From assembly GCA_041394705.1 (NCBI GenBank), contig JAWKHS010000015.1, forward strand, positions 62,001 to 126,000: 64,000 nt of DNA, given 5' to 3'. This stretch comes from Vicinamibacterales bacterium (GTDB lineage: Bacteria; Acidobacteriota; Vicinamibacteria; Vicinamibacterales; UBA2999). The position numbers were made by a program, and so were the translations under genes. Of this stretch, positions 8,079 to 17,476 are shown piece by piece (the stretch's first letter is position 1; each line of letters opens with the position of its first letter). The notes beneath the pieces were generated by a model, which did not search any database, was not told the DNA's origin, and was given only the letters and a program-made list of their open reading frames with translations.

Positions 8079-9458
8079 ATGAGCCCGACGTTCGACGTCC
8101 AGAATCCCGCCACCGGCACGCGCGTCCAGAGCGTGCCCAACGCCGGCGCGGCGGAGGCGCGCGCCGCCGCGCGGCGGGCCGTCGAGGCGTTCCCCGCCTG
8201 GCGGGATCGCACCGCCTACGACCGCTCGGCCATCCTCCGCCGCTGGTTCGCGCTCATGCTGCAGGACGAGGACCGGCTGGCGCGGCTCATGACCGACGAG
8301 ATGGGGAAGCCCATCACCGAGTCGCGGGGCGAAGTGAAGTACGCCGCGGCGTTCGTCGAGTGGTACGCCGAGGAAGCCAAGCGCGTCTACGGCGAGACGA
8401 TCCCCAGCCAGTTCGCGCACAAGCGGCTGTTCGTCAGGCCGCAGCCCGTCGGCCCCGTGTACGCCGTGACGCCCTGGAACTTCCCGGCGGCCATGGTGAC
8501 GCGAAAGGCCGCGCCCGCCCTGGCGGCGGGCTGCACGGTGGTGCTGAAGCCGGCCGAACAGTCGCCGTTGACCGCCCTGCGGCTGGAGGAGCTGTGGCGG
8601 GACGCGGGCGGGCCGCCCGAGGCCTTCCAGGTGCTCACCACCGCGGACCCGGCCGCCGTGTCCGCCGTGTTCTTCGACGACCCCGCCATCCGGAAGCTGA
8701 CCTTCACGGGCAGCACGGAGGTGGGCGTGCTGCTGGCCGCCCAGGCCGCGCGCACGGTGAAGCGCGTGTCGCTCGAACTCGGCGGCCACGCGCCGTTCCT
8801 GGTCTTCGACGACGCAGACCTGGAGGCGGCCGTGCGTGAGGTGACGGCCTCGAAGTTCCGCAACACCGGCCAGACGTGCGTGTGCGCCAACCGCATCTTC
8901 GTCCAGGCGGGCATCTACGACGACTTCGCCGGCCGGCTGGCGGCGGTCGTCACGGACCTGCGCGTGGGCGACCCGGCCGATCCGGCGACCCACGTGGGGC
9001 CGCTCGTCGATCGCCAGGGACACGACAAGGTCTCGGCGCACGTGGCCGACGCCCTGGCCAAGGGCGCGACGGCGCTGGCCGGCGGACAGCCGCGCGACGG
9101 CCTCTACTTCAGCCCCACCGTGCTGGCGGGCGTGACGCCCGGCATGCGCATCCTCGAGGAGGAGACGTTCGGCCCGGTGGCGCCGCTCATCAGGTTCGAG
9201 CGGGACGCCGAGGCGGTGGCGGCCGCGAACGGCACGCCGTTCGGCCTGGCGGCCTACCTGTGGACACGCGACCTGAGCCGCGCCTTCCGCGTGTCCGAGG
9301 CGCTCGACTTCGGGATCGTCGGCGTGAACGACGGCGTGCCGTCCACGCCGCAGGCGCCGTTCGGCGGCGTCAAGGCCTCGGGCATCGGCCGCGAAGGCGG
9401 CAAGTGGGGCATCGAGGAGTTCCTCGACCTGAAGTACGTCTCGATCGGCCTGGGCTGA
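8079..9458 (+). CDS. gabD: Succinate-semialdehyde dehydrogenase-type aldehyde dehydrogenase
   Basis: An NAD(P)-dependent aldehyde dehydrogenase of 459 residues, cytoplasmic. The catalytic cysteine is C267 in NTGQTCVCANR and the general-base Glu is in VSLELGGHAPF. The NAD-site FTGSTEVG and the early block YAVTPWNFPAAM are present. Motif wording is closest to GabD, which oxidises succinate semialdehyde to succinate. The gene could complete a GABA route with the decarboxylase and GabT encoded at 2.7-5.4 kb, but a minus-strand carbamoyltransferase module lies between. ATG 8079 is preferred over an in-frame GTG at 8073. Other aldehyde substrates cannot be excluded. Confidence 0.85.
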   Translation: MSPTFDVQNPATGTRVQSVPNAGAAEARAAARRAVEAFPAWRDRTAYDRSAILRRWFALMLQDEDRLARLMTDEMGKPITESRGEVKYAAAFVEWYAEEAKRVYGETIPSQFAHKRLFVRPQPVGPVYAVTPWNFPAAMVTRKAAPALAAGCTVVLKPAEQSPLTALRLEELWRDAGGPPEAFQVLTTADPAAVSAVFFDDPAIRKLTFTGSTEVGVLLAAQAARTVKRVSLELGGHAPFLVFDDADLEAAVREVTASKFRNTGQTCVCANRIFVQAGIYDDFAGRLAAVVTDLRVGDPADPATHVGPLVDRQGHDKVSAHVADALAKGATALAGGQPRDGLYFSPTVLAGVTPGMRILEEETFGPVAPLIRFERDAEAVAAANGTPFGLAAYLWTRDLSRAFRVSEALDFGIVGVNDGVPSTPQAPFGGVKASGIGREGGKWGIEEFLDLKYVSIGLG

Positions 9459-9469
9459 GGGCGCCGTCC

Positions 9470-9475
9470 TATACT
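9470..9475 (+). promoter_or_regulatory. -10 box TATACT before the DUF3500 gene
   Basis: A perfect TATACT lies 26 bases before ATG 9502, just after the stop of the upstream dehydrogenase gene. It leaves room for a short leader containing a G-rich stretch that could serve as ribosome site. Confidence 0.45.
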
Positions 9476-9501
9476 CGGACGCTGGCGCGGGTGGGGTGGG
9501 C

Positions 9502-10548
9502 ATGGTGAACAAGATGGCGTGTCGCGTGGCCGTGGCGGTGGGGCTGGCGGCCGCCGGACAGCTGGTGGCGCTCCATGCCGCCCAGCGATCCGGCGCCGAG
9601 ATGGCTCGCGCGGCCGGCACCTTCCTCGCCGCCCTGTCGGCCGAGCAGCGGCAGCAGGCCGTGTTCCCGTACGACGCGGAAGAGCGCCAGCGCTGGCACT
9701 TCATCCCGAACGAGATGTTCCATCGCAAGGGGATCGCGTTCCGGACGATGTCGGCGGATCAGCGCGCGAAGGCGCACACGCTGTTGAGGACGGGCCTGAG
9801 CCAGCGCGGGTACGCGACGGCGACGGCCATCATCCAGTTGGAGGACGTCCTCCGCGACATCGAGCGCAGCCCGCGCTTCGCCCGATCGCCCCTCGACTAC
9901 CAGTTCACGGTGTTCGGCACGCCGGGGACGTCCGGCGTCTGGGGCTGGCGCGTCGAGGGCCATCACCTCTCCCTGCATTTCGCCGTCAGGGACGGCCGGG
10001 TCACGGCGAGCTCGCCCACGTTCACGGGCTCGAATCCGGCGGAGGTGACGGCCGGTCCGCAGCGCGGGCTGCGCGTGCTCGCGCCGCTCGAGGACCTGGG
10101 CCGCCAGGCCGTGGACGGCCTGAGCGACCACCAGCGCGCGATTGCCGTCGTGTCCACCACCGCGCCGGGCGACATCGTGTCCGGGAACAAGAACGACATC
10201 GGCCCGCAGACGCCGCCCGGGCTCACGCTGGCCGAGATGACCCAGGCCCAGCGGACCGCCGTGATGCGCCTCATCGACGCCTACACCGGCCTCATGGCCG
10301 ACGACATCGCGGCCGCGCGACGGGAGCGGCTGGCGGGCGCCGGCCTGGATCGGATCACCTTCGCCTGGGCGGGGCCGACCGACAAGGGCGCCAAGCACTA
10401 CTACCGCGTGCAGGGGCCGACCTTCCTCATCGAGTACGACAACACGCAGAACGACGCGAACCACGTCCACGCGGTGTGGCGGGACTTCCAGGGCGACTTC
10501 GGCCGGGACGTCCTGCGCGAGCACCTGCAGTCCGATCACGCACGCTAA
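9502..10548 (+). CDS. DUF3500 domain-containing exported protein
   Basis: The 348-residue protein has a signal peptide (about residues 1-27, AVAVGLAAAGQLVALHAAQ) followed by one DUF3500 domain. Characteristic segments are WHFIPNEMFHRKGI, LDYQFTVFGTPG, VWGWRVEGHHLSLHF and a late block HYYRVQGPTFLIEYDNTQ with NHVHAVWRDF. The His-rich conserved blocks look like metal or active-site positions, but the biochemical activity of the family is not established. The start is ATG 9502; a GTG six bases earlier is possible. It sits ahead of an M28 peptidase gene on the same strand with a 52-base gap. Confidence 0.8.
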   Translation: MVNKMACRVAVAVGLAAAGQLVALHAAQRSGAEMARAAGTFLAALSAEQRQQAVFPYDAEERQRWHFIPNEMFHRKGIAFRTMSADQRAKAHTLLRTGLSQRGYATATAIIQLEDVLRDIERSPRFARSPLDYQFTVFGTPGTSGVWGWRVEGHHLSLHFAVRDGRVTASSPTFTGSNPAEVTAGPQRGLRVLAPLEDLGRQAVDGLSDHQRAIAVVSTTAPGDIVSGNKNDIGPQTPPGLTLAEMTQAQRTAVMRLIDAYTGLMADDIAAARRERLAGAGLDRITFAWAGPTDKGAKHYYRVQGPTFLIEYDNTQNDANHVHAVWRDFQGDFGRDVLREHLQSDHAR

Positions 10549-10600
10549 AGGGCGCGCCCACGCGATGGCCGTCGTCGCCCCGCCGTCCAGGAGCCTCGTC

Positions 10601-12241
10601 ATGCCCCGTCGCGTCCCCATGCCCCTGCTGGCCGCCGCCCTGCTCGTGGGCACGAGCTGCGCCCAGCCGCCGGCGTCCTCCGCTCCCGTCGCCGCCGAAG
10701 CCGCCGCGGCCGGGTGGTTTGCCCACGTGTCCTTCCTGGCCAGCGACGACATGCGCGGCCGCGAGACCGGCAGCCCCGAACACCGCAAGGCCGCCAACTA
10801 CGTCGCCGACCAGTTCGCGCGCGCCGGCATCGAGCCGGCCGGCGTCAACGGCTTCCTGCAGCCCGTGACCTTTCGATCGCGGCGGATCGACGAGTCGCAA
10901 TCCAGCCTCGCCCTCGTCCGGCGCGGGCGGGTGGCGCCGGTCGAGCTGGGCGCCGAGGCCACCTTCAGCATGCGGATCGACCCGGCGCCGGCCGTGCAGG
11001 CGCCGCTGGTCTTCGCCGGACACGGGCTGGTCGTGCCCGAAGCGCAGCACGACGACTTCGCCGGGCTGGACGTGGCCGGGAAGGTCGTCGTCTACCTGTC
11101 CGGCAGCCCGCGGTCGGTGCCGGGCGCGCTCAGCGCGCACTACCAGTCGGCGGCCGAACGCTGGGCGGTGCTCAAGCGGCTCGGCGCGGTCGGCACCATC
11201 TCGATCGCCAACCCGAAGAGCATGGACGTGCCGTGGGAGCGGTCCGCGCCGAACCGCCTGAACCCGGCGATGGCGCTCGCCGATCCTTCGCTCGACGAGA
11301 CCGCCGGACAGCAGCTGTCGGCGGCCTTCAATCCCGCGAGCGCCGAGCGGCTGTTCGAGGGATCCGGCCACACGTTCGCCGAGATGCTCGAGATCGCGGA
11401 CGCCGGCGGGGCGCTGCCGCACTTCCCGCTGCCGCAATCGGTACGCGCCGCCGTCGCGGTCGAGACGCAGATCGTGGAATCGCAGAACGTCGCCGGTGTC
11501 GTGCGCGGCAGCGATCCCGCGCTGGCCGGCGAGTTCGTGGTGCTGACGGCCCACCTCGACCACGTCGGCATCGGCGCGCCCATCGACGGCGACCCGATCT
11601 ACAACGGCGCCATGGACAACGCGTCAGGTGTCGCGACGCTCCTCGAAGCGGCCCGGGCCGTCGCCGAGGCGCGTCCCAGGCGGTCGGTGCTGTTCGTCGC
11701 CGTGACGGCCGAGGAGAAGGGCCTGCTCGGCTCCCGGTACTTCGCGCTGCATCCGACCGTGCCCGCCGACCGCCTCGTCGCGAACATCAACATGGACATG
11801 TTCCTGCCGCTGTTCCCGCTGAAGACGCTGATGGTGCTCGGCCTGGACGAGTCCGACCTCGGTGACGACGTGCGGGCCGTGAGCCAATCGATGACGGTTG
11901 CCGTGCAGCCGGATCCCGAACCCCAGCGCAACCGGTTCATCCGGAGCGACCAGTACAGCTTCATCCGCCAGGGCGTGCCGGCGCTGGCCATGAAGGTGGG
12001 CTACGAGCCGGACTCGCCGGAGGCGGCCACCGCGGCCGAGTGGACCAGGCGCCGCTATCACGCGCCCTCGGACGACCTCGATCAGCCGATCGACCGCGGC
12101 GCGGCGGCGGACTTCACCCGCCTGGTCGGCGCGCTGTCGGTGCGGGTGGCGAACCGCGACGTGAAGCCGGCGTGGCGGGAGGGCAGCTTCTTCCGGCGGT
12201 TCAGCAGGCCCGAGGCGCTCGACGTCACGGGAGAACGGTAG
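10601..12241 (+). CDS. Secreted M28 family zinc peptidase (long form)
   Basis: The 546-residue exported aminopeptidase-like enzyme has an N-terminal hydrophobic segment followed by Cys (LLVGTSCAQ). This could be a lipoprotein signal, although the lipobox is imperfect. A PA-like insert lies at about residues 110-240, followed by the M28 catalytic domain. Zinc-site motifs in order are LTAHLDHVG, YNGAMDNASGVA, AVTAEEKGLLGS (catalytic Glu pair), NINMDMF and a late RRYHAPSDD. The start ATG 10601 is preferred to 10565 because an AGGAG lies 7 bases upstream. The next gene starts 6 bases after the stop, so they are likely co-transcribed. Release of N-terminal residues from peptides outside the cytoplasm is inferred. 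Confidence 0.88.
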   Translation: MPRRVPMPLLAAALLVGTSCAQPPASSAPVAAEAAAAGWFAHVSFLASDDMRGRETGSPEHRKAANYVADQFARAGIEPAGVNGFLQPVTFRSRRIDESQSSLALVRRGRVAPVELGAEATFSMRIDPAPAVQAPLVFAGHGLVVPEAQHDDFAGLDVAGKVVVYLSGSPRSVPGALSAHYQSAAERWAVLKRLGAVGTISIANPKSMDVPWERSAPNRLNPAMALADPSLDETAGQQLSAAFNPASAERLFEGSGHTFAEMLEIADAGGALPHFPLPQSVRAAVAVETQIVESQNVAGVVRGSDPALAGEFVVLTAHLDHVGIGAPIDGDPIYNGAMDNASGVATLLEAARAVAEARPRRSVLFVAVTAEEKGLLGSRYFALHPTVPADRLVANINMDMFLPLFPLKTLMVLGLDESDLGDDVRAVSQSMTVAVQPDPEPQRNRFIRSDQYSFIRQGVPALAMKVGYEPDSPEAATAAEWTRRRYHAPSDDLDQPIDRGAAADFTRLVGALSVRVANRDVKPAWREGSFFRRFSRPEALDVTGER

Positions 12242-12247
12242 GCGGTG

Positions 12248-13282
12248 ATGCGCGCGCTCCTGCAACTCCGGCTCCTCGCCGTCGCGGCGGCCGCCGTGCT
12301 GGCCTCCGCGCTCCCCTCGGCCCAGGCGCCTCGCACGCATCGCCTGGAGGCGACGCCGTCTACCGTGGCCTACGGCTACTACTGGGCCGACGCGCCGCCC
12401 GTGCTGCGCGTCGCGTCGGGCGACATCGTGGACGTGGACACCCTGCTCACCAACAGCCCGGCCGGGCTCGAGCGCATGGGCCTGCCGCCAGAGAAGGTGC
12501 AGGCGTCACTGCGCCGGATCGTCACGGAGGTGACCGGCGATCGGCGCGGTCCCGGCGGGCACATCCTGACCGGCCCCATCTACGTCGAGGGCGCCGAGCC
12601 GGGCGACGTCCTGGAAGTGAAGATCCTGTCGATCGACCTGCCACTCGACTACGGCTACAACGGCTGCGCCGGGTTCGTGCCCGAGAACTGCGATCGCGCG
12701 GTGGGGCAGAAGCTGGTGGCCCTCGACAGGCAGGCGATGACGGCCGAGTTCTTCCCGGGCATCGTGGTGCCGCTGAAGCCCTTCTTCGGCAGCATGGGCG
12801 TCGCGCCGCCCAGCGCCGTCGGCCGCATGAGCAGCAATCCCCCGAGCCGCATGGCCGGCAACATGGACAACAAGGAGCTGACCGCGGGCGCCACGCTCTT
12901 CGTGCCCGTGTTCGTGCCCGGCGCGCTCTTCGCGGTGGGCGACGGCCACGCCGCGCAGGGCGACGGGGAAGTGGACCAGACCGCCATCGAGACGTCGCTG
13001 CGCGGACGGCTCCAGCTCACCGTGCGCAAGGGCGAACGGCTCGAGTGGCCGCGGGCCGAGACGCCCACCCACTACATCAGCATGGGCACCGACCCGGACC
13101 TGGCCCAGGCCACGCGCATCGCCATCCAGGAGATGATCGACTTCCTGGCGCGCACGCGCGGCCTCACGAGGCACCAGGCCTACCAGCTGGTGAGCGTGGC
13201 GGGCGACGTCGCGGTCACGCAGCTCGTGGACCGACCCACGATGGGCGTCCACGTCAAGCTGCCCAAGAGCCTCTTCAAGTAG
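12248..13282 (+). CDS. Exported acetamidase/formamidase family protein
   Basis: The 344-residue protein has a signal peptide (about residues 1-26, ending SAQA). It matches the acetamidase/formamidase (FmdA) family, which hydrolyses short amides to acid and ammonia. Family landmarks are VASGDIVDVDTL, GGHILTGPIYVEGAEPGDVLEV, the central FVPVFVPGALFAVGDGHAAQGDGEV, and THYISMGTDPDL. Most characterised members are cytoplasmic, so the signal peptide marks a secreted variant, as seen in many Acidobacteriota-type genomes. It follows the M28 gene by 6 bases. Together with the asparaginase it suggests extracellular nitrogen scavenging; that link is inferred. Confidence 0.82.
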   Translation: MRALLQLRLLAVAAAAVLASALPSAQAPRTHRLEATPSTVAYGYYWADAPPVLRVASGDIVDVDTLLTNSPAGLERMGLPPEKVQASLRRIVTEVTGDRRGPGGHILTGPIYVEGAEPGDVLEVKILSIDLPLDYGYNGCAGFVPENCDRAVGQKLVALDRQAMTAEFFPGIVVPLKPFFGSMGVAPPSAVGRMSSNPPSRMAGNMDNKELTAGATLFVPVFVPGALFAVGDGHAAQGDGEVDQTAIETSLRGRLQLTVRKGERLEWPRAETPTHYISMGTDPDLAQATRIAIQEMIDFLARTRGLTRHQAYQLVSVAGDVAVTQLVDRPTMGVHVKLPKSLFK

Positions 13283-13307
13283 CGGCGGTCCGGGTCCGCC
13301 CGGCTGG

Positions 13308-13328
13308 AGCGCGGGCCCCGCCCGCGCT
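13308..13328. terminator. Hairpin between convergent acetamidase and FG-GAP genes
   Basis: A 9 bp perfect stem (AGCGCGGGC with GCCCGCGCT) and a CCC loop just downstream of the acetamidase gene. The right arm overlaps the stop codon of the minus-strand FG-GAP gene. There is no T tract. Confidence 0.5.
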
Positions 13329-15904
13329 ACTGGAGGCCCGCCAGAATGGTGCCGTCCTCGCGGATCGTGAGGATGTCGCCGGGACGCGCCGTGGTCGTGA
13401 CCCACCCGGTCTTGAACCGCACGGCCACCTCGTGGTCGCCCGCCCACGGCGTGGGCACGGACAGGTCGTAGCCGTTCTGCGACATGTAGCCCGAGCCGCC
13501 CTCGACCACGCGCAGGAGCGTCGCCAGCGGCTGGGCCAGCGGCCGGACGCGGACCTGCCGGCCCTGCTGGACTGGCCTGGCCAGCGCGCCCTCGACCCGC
13601 ACCGTGATCGTGCCGGCCGGCACGCCGCGGGTCATGAGACGGCGGAAGTCCGCCGTGCCCCTGGCGATCCGGCTGACGATGTCGGGCAGTCCGGAGCCGT
13701 CCAGGTCCGCGCACGCCTTCAGGTCGTTGTAGAAGGGTGCGAACGCGGGGAGATCCGATCGCACGAACCGGCCCCCGACGTTGACCAGCAGGCGCGGCAG
13801 TCCGGTTCCAGGCGCCGAGTCGTTGTGCGCGACGACCACGTCCTCGAAGCCGTCGCCGTTGAAGTCGCAGACGTTCATGCCGAAGCCGTACGTCGAGCCG
13901 TCGGGGAGGCCATCGATGACGGTGCCCTGATCGAACGTGCCGCCGTTGTTGACGAACAGCCGCGTCTCGAACGCGTCGTGGTGGACGAGGTCGAAGTCCC
14001 CGTCGAGGTCCACGTCGAGGAGCCGCATGCCCTCGTCGAACCGGATCGGATACGACATCGAGGGACCGATGTCAGAACGTGCCATCGCCGCCGTTCCGGT
14101 AGATGTAGGAGTCGACCGCGATGTCGATCACGTCGCCGTCGAAGTCCAGGGCCTGGGCGCCGCCGGGAATCGTGTGGTCGTTCGCGTCCACGCCGGCGGC
14201 GACGCCCTTCCACGAAGTGTCCCGTGCCGTCGTTCTGCAGCAGCGGGTTCCGGCCCCCGTCGTCGAGGTGGGCCATGCTTTTGGGACGAAGATGTCGAAG
14301 TCTCCGTCGTTGTCGAAGTCTCGGCGGCGAGCCGTCTCGCGCCGGAATCCGCGGGCTCGAAGGGCGCGAAGGCCTGGTCCTCGGTGAACGTCCGGTTCCC
14401 GTTGCCGACGTGCAGCGTCACGGACAGTCGTGTCGTCCGCCCGTGTGTAGACGTCCGTGAAGATGTCCAGGATGCCGTCGCCCGTGAAGTCCGCGATCAG
14501 GAGTCGCGAGCCTTCATCGGATCGATGATGAGCGCCTGGAGACCGACGCTCGCCGCCGGGTCGTACAGGTCGAACGTGCCGTCGCACCGGCCCCAGCCCC
14601 CGACCAGGTCGAGGCATCCGTCGCCGTCGATGTCGGCCAGCGCCGCGGTGACCGCCATGGACCACTGCCCGGTGTCGGTCACGTCGAACGCCGGCGCGAG
14701 CGCGGTGGGGCCGCCGGGGCCGGAGACGAGGCCCGTATGCGCCAGTGACGCGGTAGTAGACGGGAACATCGGGATTCTGCGCCAGCAGGGTGACGGGGGC
14801 TGCCCGATGTCTCGGCGACGCTCGTCCCGGACCAGACGATATCAGGGTCCTGTGACGTCGACCAGAAGACCCGGTAGCCGCTGACTCCCGGCACCGGCGG
14901 GAAGTGGACGACGTGGGTCGGGCCCTCGCGGACCACCGTCGTCAGGCGCAACGGACGGCATCGACGCCGCTCCTGGCCGCGTTCCTGGCGACCACCTGGA
15001 TGACGTAGGTCCCGGGCGGCACCGGGCCCGACACCTGGCGGGCGGTCGTGTCCACGCTGGCCACGATGCTGCCCGAGACGAGCAGGGTGTAGCTCGTGGC
15101 CAGTTCGCCGGTGGCCGGCGGATCCCACTCGATGACCAGCGAGGCGCCCGACCGGGTCGAGCGCAGGTTCCGCGGCGGCCCGGGCGCGGCCGTGCACGCC
15201 GAGGGGACGGCAATCGTCACCGGGTTCGACGGGGCGCTGCTGCCGGCCGCGTTCTCGGCGACGACCCGCAGGGTGTACGTCCCGAGCGGAACGTCCCCCA
15301 CCATGAAGCTGTTCACGACGCCGAGCGGCACCCGTGTCGTGGCGGCGCCGCTCACGTCCAGCCAGAGCCGGGCCGGGGTGCCGCCCAAATAGGTGTTCGT
15401 CCAGGCCAGTGTGACCGACGTGCCGTCCGCCAGGCCCTGGAGGCCGGCTGGCGCCGACGGCGGCTCGAACTCGCCGACGACCACCCGGACCTCCGGCGAC
15501 GGGCCGCTCAGCTCGGAACCGGCAACGGCGAGGACCCGGAGGTACACGACGGCCGGCGGCGCGTCGAGCGTCAGGCCCGTGATGACGCCTGTGGGCAGGC
15601 TGCCGAGCACCTCGCCGGGATGGAAACCGCCCTGGACTAGGTAGCCGGTGGGGCTGGGCCCGCCGGCCGGCGGCGTCCAGGTCAGGGAGACCGACCGGCC
15701 CATGACGCTGGTGACGGTGAGGGACGCCGGCGGCTGGGGTGCCACGTGCGGTCCGGCGCCGGCCATCGGGACGGCCACCCAAGCGGCGCCGCCATTCAGC
15801 CACGGCACCGGAAAGGCCCACGCGCCCGCCGTGACGAGCGAGAGCGCGACCAGGAGCGCAGGGGGTGCCGCACGCATGCCGCCCGAGCCGTAGGCACGTC
15901 TCAT
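13327..15904 (-). pseudogene. Fibronectin type III / FG-GAP repeat exported protein, multiply frameshifted
   Basis: Read from 15904 downward, the first part (15904 to about 14942) encodes a signal peptide and three fibronectin type III-like domains. These are marked by repeats such as GRSVSLTWTPPAGGPSPTGY, SVTLAWTNTYLGG and ASLVIEWDPPATGELATSY. Homology then hops frames: a fourth FN3-like piece (VHFPPVPGVSGYRVFWS) at about 14930-14800, then FG-GAP pieces with Ca-binding-like loops (DIDGDGCLDLV, DFTGDGILDIFTD, DFDNDGDFDIFVP, DFDGDVIDIAVD) in changing frames. The last 14085-13327 stretch is intact, with DVDLDGDFDLVHHD, DFNGDGFEDVVVAHND and an ASPIC/UnbV-like tail (VRFKTGWVTTTARPGD). About eight frame changes fall within 900 bases. 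Either the gene is decaying or local sequence quality is poor. The product was probably a cell-surface protein. Confidence 0.65.
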
Positions 15905-16199
15905 GCCGTTTCAGTCCCGCTCGCCTCGCCGCGCACCCGGGCGCGCGGCGGCGCGCATTTGCCAGGGAAGAAACGGGAAACTTCCCCGAAATTCACGACG
16001 GAACGGCGTCCCGTCGGGCCGTCCCGCCGTCGGGGCGGGCAAGCCGCGTCCTGGAACTGACGGGCTGGAAGGCCCGCGGGGCTGTTCAAGAAACCGGACG
16101 TCGACGCCCGCCGTCAGGACCGGCTGCCAATTCGTGCCGGTCCGGCGGTCGGCCCGGCGCCTCCCGCTCCCGCCCCGCCGCCTCCGGCCACGTCGGCCG

Positions 16200-17360
16200 T
16201 CAGCGCGGGGTGCCTTTCTGCTTCTCCGCGTACGCGGCCCTCAGGGCGGCGACGAGCCGATCGTCGACCAGCCCCGGGGGATTCCCGCTGTAGGCGAGCT
16301 TCCGGTCGGCCCGGAACTTGTCGACGGCGGCGACCGCCTCGGCGTCGTACTGGGAGAACTCGCGCGCGAAGGTGGCGGCCGCCCGTCGCGCCTCGGCCTG
16401 CATCGCGTCGAACCTCGCGGGATCGCTCCGCCGGAGCTCCTGCATCGCGCGTGTGTTGGGCACGGCCGGCGTCTCCGGGAACGCGGCCAGTGAAGGGCGC
16501 CAGTACCCGAGCGCGTGCAGCATTCGCTTCAGTTCCACGACGTCCGGCCCCTCGACCTGCGAGAAGGACCGGTAGCCGAGCCGGCGCTGGGTCGTGTAGT
16601 AGATGCGCTTCATCTCCGCGACGGGCGTGGGATGCTCGCCCACCTCGATGGCCAGGGTGATGAAGTCGTTCCCGCGCCCCGGATCGTTGGGGTCGGCCAC
16701 GCGGATGGCCGCCGACTGGAGATTGCCCCAGCGGCTGTCGCCGCCCTTGGCCTGGCCGGCTTCGAGCGCCAGGATCATCCGCTCTGCCAGCGGAATGCCC
16801 GTGCCCTCGGTCGCCTCGAACACCGTGGCCACGGCCTCCACCACTTCGGGCCCCACCATGATGTTGGCCTGCACCGTGTAGTTCTTCCCCTGACGGGAGC
16901 CCGCCCAGGCGTTGTTGTTCTTGCCCGTGTGCGCGGCGGCCCGGCCCTGCATGTCGATCATGCCGAGCTGCCGCGACTCGCGCCCGCTGTCGTCGGCCAG
17001 CAACTGGGCGACCGCGTCGCGGGGCTCGACGCCCTTCGCCATCAGGTCCAGTCCGCGCACGCCGTACTCGACCACCGTCGACGCCTGGGTGCACACCGCA
17101 CCGACGCCCGCCCGCACCCACGGCACGGCGCGGCCCACGAACGGCACGCGCGTGGTCACGGCTGCGCCGGACTGGCCGGTGGCCGGGTCGATCGCGCACA
17201 GCGAGAAGGTCGAGTACTGCGGATCGCCCGCCTCGTCGATCGTCACGCCGTCCGGCGCGTGCCAGGGCGAGCGCGGCGCCGGCGGCGAGCCGGCCTGCGC
17301 CGCCGCCAGCGAAGGCAACAGGGCGGCCACGGCGGCGAGGACGAAGGGCGTGCGCGGCAT
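16200..17360 (-). CDS. Exported DUF1028 protein with C-terminal peptidoglycan-binding-like region
   Basis: The 386-residue protein has a signal peptide (1-22, ending AAAQA). A DUF1028 domain follows, an Ntn-hydrolase-like fold, with STFSLCAIDPATGQSGAAV, AGVGAVCTQA, YGVRGLDLMAKG and GKNYTVQANIMVG. After about residue 270 a region with VVELKRMLHALGYWRPS resembles the putative peptidoglycan-binding domain often attached to DUF1028. Activity is not established for the family. The ATG at 17360 has GGAGG 6 bases upstream and a TAGAAT -10 box at 17381-17386. It stands as a single transcription unit divergent from the DUF1697 gene. Confidence 0.82.
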   Translation of the reverse strand: MPRTPFVLAAVAALLPSLAAAQAGSPPAPRSPWHAPDGVTIDEAGDPQYSTFSLCAIDPATGQSGAAVTTRVPFVGRAVPWVRAGVGAVCTQASTVVEYGVRGLDLMAKGVEPRDAVAQLLADDSGRESRQLGMIDMQGRAAAHTGKNNNAWAGSRQGKNYTVQANIMVGPEVVEAVATVFEATEGTGIPLAERMILALEAGQAKGGDSRWGNLQSAAIRVADPNDPGRGNDFITLAIEVGEHPTPVAEMKRIYYTTQRRLGYRSFSQVEGPDVVELKRMLHALGYWRPSLAAFPETPAVPNTRAMQELRRSDPARFDAMQAEARRAAATFAREFSQYDAEAVAAVDKFRADRKLAYSGNPPGLVDDRLVAALRAAYAEKQKGTPR

Positions 17361-17380
17361 GGGAACCTCCAGAGGGCGCC

Positions 17381-17386
17381 ATTCTA
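17381..17386 (-). promoter_or_regulatory. -10 box TAGAAT for the DUF1028 gene, with leader and GGAGG
   Basis: Minus-strand TAGAAT lies 20 bases before ATG 17360. The short leader holds a clear GGAGG ribosome site. It is a contrast to the leaderless starts elsewhere in the window. A plus-strand TACACT at 17405-17410 may serve the divergent DUF1697 gene. Confidence 0.45.
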
Positions 17387-17476
17387 CTCGCGGCCCGCGC
17401 GCGCTACACTGCCCCGACCGGGGCGGCGCGCAAGGGTGCCATGCCGAGCCGGACGCCCGTCGCCGGGCTCTCCGCC

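Noticed and set aside
5624..8212. A possible giant fusion of the SxtJ-like protein with 725 upstream residues
   Set aside because: The upstream part is the wrong frame of the carbamoyltransferase gene. The membrane protein has its own ATG at 6037.
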